This document shows positions 1 to 5,274 of a DNA stretch of 37,982 bases, piece after piece. Position numbers and translations under genes: made by a program. The notes below the pieces were generated by a model that saw only the letters and a list, made by a program, of their open reading frames with translations, ran no database searches and was not told where the DNA came from. Source of the DNA: an uncultured Candidatus Saccharibacteria bacterium (lineage in GTDB: Bacteria; Patescibacteriota; Saccharimonadia; Saccharimonadales; Saccharimonadaceae); NCBI GenBank assembly GCA_938041005.1, contig CALHZJ010000040.1:1-37982 (forward strand), in the 5' to 3' direction. Within the stretch, counting starts at the first letter, position 1. Each line of letters starts with the position of its first letter.

Positions 1-144
1 CTAGTCAAAAGCGCCTCTCAAATACTTCCCTATTTGATACCCCGACCGGAAAACAAAAATTTTAGAAGAAACCGGTTGGCTACCTCCCAAATAGCATCAC
101 TAATATCATTTTAACTTAGAAATCTTTTATTTACAAACTGTTTA
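1..144. other. Gene-free left edge with inverted repeats
   Basis: No credible gene is seen. Two inverted repeats stand out: CAAATA/TATTTG around position 20-37 and CCGACCGG/CCGGTTGG around 44-90 (one G-U in RNA). On the minus strand two short frames are open for about 25-30 codons but have no start signal. It could be the edge of a structured RNA or the tail of a gene lying outside the window. I do not recognise it. Confidence 0.25.
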
Positions 145-200
145 TGGTATAATTAAGCTGTATATAATCAATTGCGACAGAAACTACTGTCGTTTTTTTT
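145..200 (+). promoter_or_regulatory. Extended -10 promoter followed at once by a terminator-like hairpin
   Basis: TGGTATAAT at 145-153 is a full extended -10 element; a second TATAAT lies at 163-168. The hairpin CGACAG/CTGTCG (175-192) is followed by eight T (193-200), which is the form of an intrinsic terminator on the plus strand. A transcript from here would be only about 20-40 nt unless it reads through into the scaffold-like remnant at 239. The same layout (extended -10, short gap, hairpin, T-run) recurs at 33145-33190 in the prophage. Confidence 0.45.
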
Positions 201-238
201 GTTTATCACTAGCCGATGGGCGTAAAACAGAGGATTTT

Positions 239-340
239 ATGGACAAAGAAAATAATCCTGCACCGGAAAATGATTCCGGAGATAAAGGCCAAGAAGAAAA
301 GCCTACTACGTTTACGCAAGAACAAGCGGATGACTCTTAA
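239..340 (+). pseudogene. Truncated phage scaffold-like N-terminus (remnant)
   Basis: A 33-codon ORF begins with ATG after an AGAGGATTTT leader. Its product is acidic and Gln/Glu-rich and ends with a TFTQEQADDS stretch. That pattern (acidic start, then TFTQEE-like) is typical of the N-terminus of DUF4355-type phage scaffolding proteins, which are normally around 200 residues, so this is a stump. It lies outside the intact prophage and is on the opposite strand from the intact scaffold gene at 20850-21665. It is probably left from an older phage. The assignment rests on motif style only. Confidence 0.35.
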
Positions 341-371
341 TCCGCTCAGCGATTGTACAGACTGTTTCGAA

Positions 372-626
372 TTAGGATTCGTCGATAATCGGCAGAGTTT
401 GCGTGTCGCGCCATTCTCTCGCTTCTTTCGATCGATAATCTGAGTATTGTTTAACTACGAATTCCTGTTTTCCACCGAGCAAGTGAGCGTGAACTAATGT
501 TCCTAAGTCTAAAGCTCTGCTCGTAGGTTTTTCGATAACACCAAGCTTCAGAGCCACAGCGTAATCGATACCTTTTCGATAAATATTTTTCGCCATCGAG
601 TAGCCAAAATGGTTGATGTTATCCAT
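372..626 (-). pseudogene. Truncated PD-(D/E)XK exonuclease-like N-terminus (phage remnant)
   Basis: The 84-residue product holds a RALDLGTLVHAHLLGG motif followed by an acceptor-like 'Y..RSKEAREW' stretch. This matches the N-terminal part of phage exonuclease VIII/DUF3799-like nucleases (general form: A.xxGTxxHxxLL...R.KxxKEW), which usually have 230-300 residues. The catalytic D...ExK segment is absent because the frame stops at 372. A GAGAGG element precedes the ATG at 626. I infer a decayed prophage gene. Together with the scaffold stump at 239-340 and the tRNA relic at 945-970 it marks this tRNA cluster as an old integration site. Confidence 0.45.
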
Positions 627-732
627 TATTTAACCTCTCTTTTCTCTAAATTGTTAAGCTACAATGCTCTATTTTCGATTGTTTTATCTATGAAGTTATC
701 TGTAGGATAGATAGCCTCATTTGATAAAACAA

Positions 733-755
733 AAGACCAACGAAATGCTGGTCTT
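733..755. terminator. Hairpin AAGACCA/TGGTCTT
   Basis: Seven-bp inverted repeat with a 9-nt loop. On the minus strand it is followed by TTGTTTT, so it may act as a second terminator behind the tRNA-Thr(GGU) terminator at 759-785. Confidence 0.4.
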
Positions 756-758
756 AAT

Positions 759-785
759 TAAAAAAGACTCGCATTTCTGCGAATC
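759..785 (-). terminator. Intrinsic terminator of tRNA-Thr(GGU)
   Basis: On the minus strand GATTCGC/GCGAGTC (one mismatch; 766-785) is followed by TTTTTT. It lies just 3' of the tRNA at 796-871. Confidence 0.6.
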
Positions 786-795
786 TACGTATTTA

Positions 796-871
796 TGGAG
801 CCACGATCGGGACTTGAACCCGAGACCTACGCCTTACCATGGCGTCGCTCTACCAACTGAGCTATCGCGGC
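796..871 (-). tRNA. tRNA-Thr(GGU)
   Basis: A 76-nt tRNA on the minus strand. The acceptor stem GCCGCGA pairs with TCGTGGC, followed by discriminator T and an encoded CCA. The anticodon stem ACGCC/GGCGT holds the loop ATGGTAA with anticodon GGU. The D-loop and the T-arm (GGTTCAAGTCC) are canonical. A terminator follows at 759-785. A 5'-half copy is repeated 99 bp away at 945-970. Confidence 0.95.
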
Positions 872-944
872 ATCTGATTTATTAATTAATATGCCCGAGT
901 CAGCGTAAAACGTCTACAGTAAGCGTTGTAGCTTACCACGGTAG

Positions 945-970
945 CGCTCTACCAACTGAGCTATCGCGGC
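945..970 (-). repeat. 5'-half relic of tRNA-Thr(GGU)
   Basis: Positions 945-970 repeat 846-871 perfectly (26 bp, acceptor strand through D-arm). Similarity continues through the anticodon loop (CTTACCA(C/T)GG on the plus strand), but the anticodon stem no longer pairs and no T-arm follows. It is therefore not a functional tRNA. The duplicated part is the 5' half, the same half that the present prophage duplicates at tRNA-Thr(UGU), which suggests the footprint of a lost element. Confidence 0.7.
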
Positions 971-1017
971 GTAACAGGCTTAATTTTAGCATATTAAGCC
1001 ATGTTTAATCAACCGAG

Positions 1018-1305
1018 TTATTTCTTACGAGTGGATTTTTTGGCTGGCGTGCCGGCTTCTTTTGGCAGTTTTGGCGTGACAAATGCTTCTATTATTCCCC
1101 ACGCTATGCTATTGACTAAGAATGTAACGAACAATATTCCTGAAGCTGACGCTGCCAAGTGCGCCGATGAAGCGTTAAATAATGTCAATAATCCCGCCGC
1201 GGCTAGCCCGATTATGGCTAACATGATGTAGGCGTACTGTAATTTCAATCGTTGGTTTTTTTCGCTATTCCATAATGCCAGAATAGATTTTGTAAATTCA
1301 AACAT
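1018..1305 (-). CDS. Small host membrane protein (unknown function)
   Basis: A 95-residue protein: an N-terminal basic, amphipathic stretch (residues 1-23), two hydrophobic helices (about 24-45 and 50-72), and a Lys/Pro-rich cytoplasmic tail ending KKSTRKK. I chose the ATG at 1305 because a TTGACT-N17-TATTAT promoter puts +1 exactly on it, giving a leaderless mRNA; in-frame ATGs at 1311 and further upstream would lie at or before +1. No family was recognised. It is a host gene lying between the tRNA cluster members, outside the prophage. Confidence 0.7.
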   Translation of the reverse strand: MFEFTKSILALWNSEKNQRLKLQYAYIMLAIIGLAAAGLLTLFNASSAHLAASASGILFVTFLVNSIAWGIIEAFVTPKLPKEAGTPAKKSTRKK

Positions 1306-1311
1306 ACTCAT

Positions 1312-1340
1312 ATAATAGCACATATGCTTATAAAAGTCAA
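1312..1340 (-). promoter_or_regulatory. Sigma70-type promoter, leaderless geometry
   Basis: TTGACT (1335-1340), 17-bp spacer, TATTAT (1312-1317). Six nt separate the -10 from the ATG at 1305, so transcription should start on the start codon. Confidence 0.7.
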
Positions 1341-1360
1341 TATTGATACTTTGTACTATC

Positions 1361-1384
1361 AAAAAAATCGCCCGTAAAGGCGAT
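1361..1384 (-). terminator. Terminator of the tRNA-Thr/tRNA-Tyr transcript
   Basis: ATCGCC/GGCGAT stem (1367-1384) followed on the minus strand by seven T (1361-1367). It lies just downstream of tRNA-Tyr. Confidence 0.7.
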
Positions 1385-1394
1385 AATTCAATCT

Positions 1395-1479
1395 TGGTGC
1401 TGGAAGTAGGACTCGAACCTACGAAGCCTTACGGCGGGAGATTTACAGTCTCCTGTGATTGCCACTACACGATTCCAGC
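1395..1479 (-). tRNA. tRNA-Tyr(GUA)
   Basis: An 85-nt tRNA with a long variable arm. Acceptor stem GCTGGAA/TTCCAGC, discriminator A and encoded CCA. The anticodon stem GGAGA/TCTCC holds CTGTAAA with anticodon GUA. T-arm GGTTCGAGTCC. It is transcribed after tRNA-Thr(UGU), six bases apart, so it probably depends on the same promoter. Confidence 0.95.
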
Positions 1480-1485
1480 GTGATG

Positions 1486-1562
1486 TGGAGCCGCTTCTCG
1501 GGCTCGAACCGAGGACCTACGGTTTACAAAACCGTTGCTCTAGCCAACTGAGCTAAAGCGGC
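1486..1562 (-). tRNA. tRNA-Thr(UGU), prophage integration target
   Basis: A 77-nt tRNA: acceptor GCCGCTT/AAGCGGC, discriminator T, encoded CCA; anticodon stem ACGGT/ACCGT with loop TTTGTAA, anticodon UGU. Its 5' 42 nt (1521-1562) are repeated perfectly at 33593-33634. The copy here is complete, so integration kept the gene intact, but its upstream sequence is now phage DNA: the native promoter remains at 33645-33673, 32 kb away. Confidence 0.95.
1521..1562. repeat. attL core (42 bp, 5' half of tRNA-Thr)
   Basis: Perfect direct repeat of 33593-33634. It spans the tRNA acceptor 5' strand, the D-arm and the anticodon arm up to the 3' side of the anticodon stem. The anticodon-stem inverted repeat (GGTTT ACAA AACC) lies at its inner end and is a plausible crossover core for a tyrosine recombinase. 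Confidence 0.9.
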
Positions 1563-1579
1563 GTGTAAAGGTGAAACCT

Positions 1580-1606
1580 TTATTATCTACAAAGCAATCT
1601 TGTAAA
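1580..1606 (-). promoter_or_regulatory. Candidate phage-supplied promoter for tRNA-Thr(UGU)
   Basis: Minus strand TTTACA (1601-1606), 15-bp spacer, TAATAA (1580-1585), overlapping GATAAT (1582-1587). It would start about 10-15 nt before the tRNA. The spacing is not ideal. Some promoter is expected here because the integrase terminator at 1604-1629 lies upstream and the native promoter was displaced. Confidence 0.35.
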
Positions 1607-1629
1607 AAATACTAAAGTTTTTCAACTTT
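1604..1629 (-). terminator. Integrase terminator
   Basis: AAAGTT-GAAA-AACTTT hairpin (1614-1629), four nt, then six T on the minus strand (1604-1609), 13 nt after the integrase stop. Confidence 0.55.
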
Positions 1630-1641
1630 GATACTCTTATC

Positions 1642-2520
1642 TTAGCAAACCGCGAGCGTTTTGTCAATATCTTTATTGAACATATCGTAGCGTTCTCTTA
1701 AATATTCGTTCGTAAAATGCATATACAATCTAGTAGTCGAGATATTTGAATGACCCATTAAAGGCTGAACGTCTTCAATTCTTGCTCCTTTTCGTAGCAT
1801 ATTAGTAGCAAAACTATGTCTTAAAGTGTGCGCGCTTACTCTCTTTTTAATCCCAGCTCTTAGAGCGGTTTCAGATATCATTCTTGATAGATATTGTCGA
1901 CTTAGTGGTTTTCCAAAAGAGTTAGTGAAAACAAAAATAGAATCCACTTCTCTTTTGTGATGGTATTCTCTAATAGACTTTTCAGTTAGAGGATCGATAA
2001 AAGTTACTCTTGGCTTTCCGCCTTTTCCTCTAGAAACTATAAGGGACCTTCTGTATAAATCATCCTCCTTGAGATTTAAGATTTCAGAAGCCCGCAATCC
2101 ACTGCTTAATATCGTCATAATCAAGGCTTTATCTCTTAGATTTCTAGCTGATTTTATTAAGGCGGATTGCTCTTCTTCACTTAAAAAATTAGCTTCTACC
2201 TCTGTAGTTTTTGGTATTTCAATTGCTTCAGGTCTGATGTCTATAAGGTTTTTAGCATACAAAAATTTGATAAAACTTCTAATAACCACGATTTTATTTT
2301 TGATAGTTTTCGGCTTGTAGTTTTTCAAAGATAAGGTGTCGATAAAGTTATCAATCATCAAAATATCTAAGTCGCTAACCGTATCGGCTTTTATCGATTT
2401 GATAAAGTCTTCAAGAATACAAATGTAAGTTGCTTTTGTCGTATTGGTAGCTTTACCGTGTGCCTCTTTGTGCTTTACAAAATAAAATAATGCACGCTCC
2501 AACGTAGTACTTTTATCCAT
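1642..2520 (-). CDS. int: Tyrosine recombinase (phage integrase)
   Basis: 292 residues. The N-terminal SAM-like core-binding domain covers about 1-100 and the catalytic domain about 110-285. The catalytic set is visible: R143 in GLRASEI, K in RGKGGKPR (about 166-169), H231-TL-R234, H257 in MGHSNISTT and the nucleophile Y266 in TRLYMHF. The ATG at 2520 is preceded by GGGAG; an upstream in-frame start at 2592 has no ribosome site. It is closest in style to XerC/D-like phage integrases. The gene stops 79 bp from attL, so it is expected to act on the tRNA-Thr half site. Confidence 0.95.
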   Translation of the reverse strand: MDKSTTLERALFYFVKHKEAHGKATNTTKATYICILEDFIKSIKADTVSDLDILMIDNFIDTLSLKNYKPKTIKNKIVVIRSFIKFLYAKNLIDIRPEAIEIPKTTEVEANFLSEEEQSALIKSARNLRDKALIMTILSSGLRASEILNLKEDDLYRRSLIVSRGKGGKPRVTFIDPLTEKSIREYHHKREVDSIFVFTNSFGKPLSRQYLSRMISETALRAGIKKRVSAHTLRHSFATNMLRKGARIEDVQPLMGHSNISTTRLYMHFTNEYLRERYDMFNKDIDKTLAVC

Positions 2521-2683
2521 AATTCTCCCACAATTTAAGTTAAAATGTAGGATTTTGAGGTGCCCAACTAGTGTTGCTTTCAGACCACCCACACGGTCAT
2601 CAACTCGGCAGTAGATATGGCTAATTTCTTATTTAATTTTGCCACGTCTAGCCGTGTCTGCATAGTGTAAAATTCACAAAGTC

Positions 2684-3586
2684 CTACGTGTCGAACCTAC
2701 TATTTCTAGCTGGTTCAATCACCTTAAGCTCCCTAAATTCAAAATGGTAATATGTACCAACTTTACAACCGTACCTGTTGCGGTTTTTCTCTAAAGTAAC
2801 GATGATATCATTCGGAAAATCTTTCATATTTCGTTCAACCATTAAAACGATATCCGCGTCCTGAGCAATATAGCTTGAACCTCGCAAATCGTTTATTCCA
2901 GTCTTTCGTGTATGACTGTCTGGTGCTTTTCGTGTATGACTGATTAGAATGATAGGAATCTGATGTCTAATTGCGTTCTTCTTTAGTTCTTTTGTTATAT
3001 TTCCCAATTCTTCGGCGACGTTTTGGATTTCCCGCGTAAAGTAATGAAGGTGATCAATCACGACTAACTCACAGTTAGCTTCTTCTTTGGCTTTTCGGAC
3101 CAATCCGTCAATTGATTGCCAGCTTAATTCATCGTTTTTTTGGAAAAATATGCCAGCTGCACACTTTTCGTATTCTGTTTCGCCAAGGATTTTTCTAAAT
3201 CGCACACCTGCTTCGCCGTGAGTCATCTCTAGAGTAACGAATAGAACAGATTTGTTTTGCTTAGCTACATTTGCCGCGATATTCATGCTTAGGGCTGTTT
3301 TACCGTTGCTAGTGGCTCCTCCGATAACAGTAAGCTCTCCTGGTGCTAATCCCATTGTCATGCGGTCAAGTACCCAGTTACCAGTTCTTAACCCGATGAT
3401 TTTACCCCAGTTTTTCATGCGCTCTTCGATTTCGTCGTGATAGTCTGCCATCATCGTGAATTCGAGCTCTGCTGCCGCGGATTTTGCAGTTTTAGCCGAC
3501 GCTCCAAGCACGTATTCGTAAAGGTCTAGCTGTTCGTTCGACTTCAGTGTGTCGATTTTTGATTTAAGATAGGTTAAATTGTCCAC
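2684..3586 (-). CDS. DnaB-type replicative helicase (phage)
   Basis: 300 residues from a GTG at 3586 preceded by AGGGAG at 8 nt; a longer frame to 3667 would overlap the neighbour by 104 nt and has no ribosome site. RecA-like core: Walker A GGATSNGKT (89-97), an 'E.' after VLFVTLEM (Walker A' region, 115-121), Walker B LVVIDHLH (174-181), sensor ISHTRK and DnaB motif 4-like DLRGSSYIAQDADIVL. It is shorter than bacterial DnaB (about 450) because the N-terminal domain is reduced to about 55 residues. It overlaps the preceding gene by 23 nt and belongs to the replication unit with the initiator. Confidence 0.92.
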   Translation of the reverse strand: MDNLTYLKSKIDTLKSNEQLDLYEYVLGASAKTAKSAAAELEFTMMADYHDEIEERMKNWGKIIGLRTGNWVLDRMTMGLAPGELTVIGGATSNGKTALSMNIAANVAKQNKSVLFVTLEMTHGEAGVRFRKILGETEYEKCAAGIFFQKNDELSWQSIDGLVRKAKEEANCELVVIDHLHYFTREIQNVAEELGNITKELKKNAIRHQIPIILISHTRKAPDSHTRKTGINDLRGSSYIAQDADIVLMVERNMKDFPNDIIVTLEKNRNRYGCKVGTYYHFEFRELKVIEPARNSRFDT

Positions 3587-3803
3587 GTAATATCTCCCTG
3601 ATTTTTGATTTATGCCAATTTGCTTTGTTTTCAATGATTTGGAATGTCTCTTCGTATTTGTCGACATTGTGATTGATGTTAGATATGCCCTGTAACGTCA
3701 TATAAAGGCTTCTGAGCGTCTTTACGGCTTCATTGTGGTATTTTATCGTTTCTGCCACAAAACCCTCTGAGGTGTCCTCTAAATCGATTTTTAAGCCATC
3801 CAC
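3564..3803 (-). CDS. Small helical protein between initiator and helicase
   Basis: 79 residues, GTG start at 3803 with GGGAG upstream, overlapping the initiator end by 13 nt and the helicase start by 23 nt. It is predicted mostly helical (heptad-like spacing of I/L through 15-70) with no Cys cluster or membrane segment. No family was recognised. By position (initiator - this - helicase) it could be a helicase loader or a helicase N-terminal partner, which would suit the helicase's short N-terminus. That is inference only. Confidence 0.75.
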   Translation of the reverse strand: MDGLKIDLEDTSEGFVAETIKYHNEAVKTLRSLYMTLQGISNINHNVDKYEETFQIIENKANWHKSKIREILRGQFNLS

Positions 3804-4510
3804 GATCCATCTCCCATTAACTCATCTAGGTCTGCCATGCCTTCATGTTGCTTTTTTCGCTTCGATAGCATGTTGTCTATCGTGGAGGCTCTGAGTAGGT
3901 AATCGCTTTTTAATTCGTTAATCTTCTTTGAGTGCCAATCGTCTTCAACGAGTACGTCTAGTGCTTTACCGATTTCTTCTAACGAGAACTTCTTCAAGGT
4001 TTCTTTGTAACCACGTGGAAGTATTCTGAAATTACGTTTGGTTTTTTCGTTTAGTAGGTCTAATAGTTTTTTATCAACTTCACTATTAATATTATTCTTA
4101 GTGTTATCTATAGTGTTATCTATATGAACACGTTGATTTTCAACGGGATGAACACGTTGATTTTCAACGGGATGAACACGTTGATTTTCAACGGGATGAC
4201 TTTTTGGGTCTGCTAAAAAACCTATATTAGATCGGCGGACCATTCGACCATATTCACGCGATTGTGTAATATAGCCAAACTCTACCAGTCTTCGACAGGA
4301 TGCCTGAAAAGTAGAAGTACGCATACCTGTCAATGACATCAGCTCTTCTGACTTTTTCCAACATCCCTTGTCGCCAAAACTTGCTATTTCAGCGTAAAGG
4401 ATTTTTTCTGTGCCCTTAAGTCTCTCGTCTTCTAAGACTTCTCTCGGCAACCAAACGCCTGTAAACTGACGCTTCGGCTCGATTATCTGTTGTTTGTCAA
4501 AATCATACAT
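3791..4510 (-). CDS. Phage replication initiator (winged-helix, DnaD/O-like)
   Basis: 239 residues. Residues 17-100 form a winged-helix DNA-binding domain (GTEKILYAEIASF..., then ELMSLTGMRTSTFQASCRRL as HTH). Residues 105-128 are three exact copies of HPVENQRV, then an Asn-rich linker (129-142). The C-terminal domain (145-225) has the GYKETLKKFSLEEIGKALD...DYLLRAST pattern of DnaD/replisome-organiser C-termini. ATG at 4510 with GGAGAG. The DNA for residues 105-140 carries iterons and is AT-rich beyond them, so the gene probably contains its own origin, as lambda O does. Confidence 0.85.
   Translation of the reverse strand: MYDFDKQQIIEPKRQFTGVWLPREVLEDERLKGTEKILYAEIASFGDKGCWKKSEELMSLTGMRTSTFQASCRRLVEFGYITQSREYGRMVRRSNIGFLADPKSHPVENQRVHPVENQRVHPVENQRVHIDNTIDNTKNNINSEVDKKLLDLLNEKTKRNFRILPRGYKETLKKFSLEEIGKALDVLVEDDWHSKKINELKSDYLLRASTIDNMLSKRKKQHEGMADLDELMGDGSWMA
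4060..4195. repeat. Three 24-bp iterons plus AT-rich block: candidate replication origin
   Basis: Units at 4124-4147, 4148-4171 and 4172-4195 are identical. Each contains the inverted repeat CGTTGA-TTT-TCAACG. Directly adjoining are two tandem 12-mers TAGTGTTATCTA (4099-4110, 4111-4122) and an AT-rich stretch (about 4060-4122) that can serve as the unwinding element. Iterons inside the initiator gene next to an AT-rich segment is the lambda ori plan. Confidence 0.72.
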
Positions 4511-4583
4511 TGTCAGCTCTCCATTTCTTAATGGCTTCTGTCAATGGTGTTTTAATCTCAGAAATATGAACAATTTTCCCCAT
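4503..4583 (-). CDS. 26-residue leader peptide or small protein before the initiator
   Basis: ATG at 4583 follows AAGAGGG at about 9 nt; the frame ends at TGA 4503-4505, overlapping the initiator start by 8 nt, which suits translational coupling. The peptide (MGKIVHISEIKTPL...) is amphipathic and has no known family. It may be a real small gene, a coupling leader or chance. Confidence 0.45.
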   Translation of the reverse strand: MGKIVHISEIKTPLTEAIKKWRADNV

Positions 4584-4628
4584 TCTTTTACCCTCTTCTT
4601 AAGCCAATGAAAAACTAGCACCTTCATT

Positions 4629-4642
4629 TTTCACAGGTGAAA
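4629..4642. promoter_or_regulatory. Inverted repeat TTTCAC-AG-GTGAAA
   Basis: Six-bp arms with a 2-bp centre lie in the leader of the replication unit, about 46 bp before the small ORF at 4583. It could be an operator for an unidentified repressor. Confidence 0.4.
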
Positions 4643-4736
4643 TTTATTTATTGTAAAAAAGACGCAAGAATTTGGTGCAAAACCCTTGACAGCTTTTTCA
4701 CGATTTATCGATTTTGAGTAAGAGGTTATTTTTAAA

Positions 4737-4769
4737 CAAAGAAAACCCCAGTCAAAAACGACCGAGGTT
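4737..4769 (-). terminator. Intrinsic terminator or attenuator in the replication-unit leader
   Basis: On the minus strand a 10-bp stem (4769-4760 with 4753-4744) pairs completely when G-U is allowed, with loop GTTTTT and TTCTTTG after it. On the plus strand the same positions give A-C mismatches, so it is built for minus-strand RNA. It lies about 20 nt after the predicted start from the promoter at 4794-4822 and can also stop late transcripts running through 5275. Confidence 0.6.
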
Positions 4770-4793
4770 ATCAATTGGCTATCTGATGTTCTT

Positions 4794-4822
4794 ATATTAG
4801 CAAACTCTAGCGTAAAAGTCAA
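4794..4822 (-). promoter_or_regulatory. Sigma70-type promoter of the replication/integrase unit
   Basis: TTGACT (4817-4822), 17-bp spacer, TAATAT (4794-4799) on the minus strand; +1 near 4787. It is the best match to consensus in the left half of the prophage. It is oriented away from the plus-strand gene at 4854. Confidence 0.7.
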
Positions 4823-4853
4823 TACTCACAAGATAGACTTTACGACTATACCA

Positions 4854-5273
4854 ATGTTTTCAGCTACTTCATCTAAGTGGGAAGTTCTGCCACAAAATCA
4901 GCACACTATCGTAAAGTACGACAGTGTAATCTATGACACCGCAAAAATGTACGACACTAAGACATTCACGGCTAAAGTTCCTAAAGACGGTGTTTACCAT
5001 ATCGACGCAAGAACAGGTATAGCACAAACTGGCTTCTTCTCTGGATATACCGAATATATAAGCATATTTAAGAACGGCACAATGATTAAAGAATCCAATC
5101 GCACCCGAGGTACAGATAACGACCGACATTTGCCACGACCAAGTTTATCTGTAGATTTACTCTTAAAAAAGAATGATGAAATCAATATACGAGCATTCTG
5201 TAGCGACCAGCGTAATTATGGTGGCGATAGTACTATCAGCGAATTCAGTATGCGGCTGGTAGGAATAATCTAG
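4854..5273 (+). CDS. C1q/TNF-like jelly-roll protein (plus-strand gene in the prophage)
   Basis: 139 residues with the C1q-like pattern: a TFTAKVPKDGVYHIDA strand, then FKNGTMIKES, then SVDLLLKKNDEINIRAF and a closing FSMRLVGII strand. Such domains cap phage tail fibres and also occur as secreted adhesion domains. It lacks a signal peptide and a fibre stem. The frame is open upstream to about 4723 without a start codon; the ATG at 4854 has no clear ribosome site. It ends 1 nt from the tail-fibre stop on the other strand. It could be an exchangeable receptor-binding module, a fibre fragment or cargo. Confidence 0.65.
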   Translation: MFSATSSKWEVLPQNQHTIVKYDSVIYDTAKMYDTKTFTAKVPKDGVYHIDARTGIAQTGFFSGYTEYISIFKNGTMIKESNRTRGTDNDRHLPRPSLSVDLLLKKNDEINIRAFCSDQRNYGGDSTISEFSMRLVGII

Positions 5274-5274
5274 T

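Noticed and set aside
1..340. Alternative genetic code (TGA as Gly) as in Gracilibacteria/SR1
   Set aside because: TGA ends several genes at coupled ATGA junctions and does not occur in frame in conserved genes such as trpS and terL.
2580..2663. 27-residue ORF just upstream of the integrase, considered as an excisionase
   Set aside because: Too short, no ribosome site before the ATG and no HTH pattern.
4124..4195. CRISPR-like short repeat array
   Set aside because: Three contiguous 24-bp units without spacers, in frame within a gene; they are iterons, not a CRISPR.
4625..4627. 28-codon ORF starting at 4627 on the minus strand in the replication leader
   Set aside because: No ribosome site; the frame at 4583 has one and is coupled to the initiator.
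4631..4822. 63-codon minus ORF starting at 4822
   Set aside because: Its start codon is the -35 box of the promoter at 4794-4822, and it runs through the attenuator hairpin; no ribosome site.
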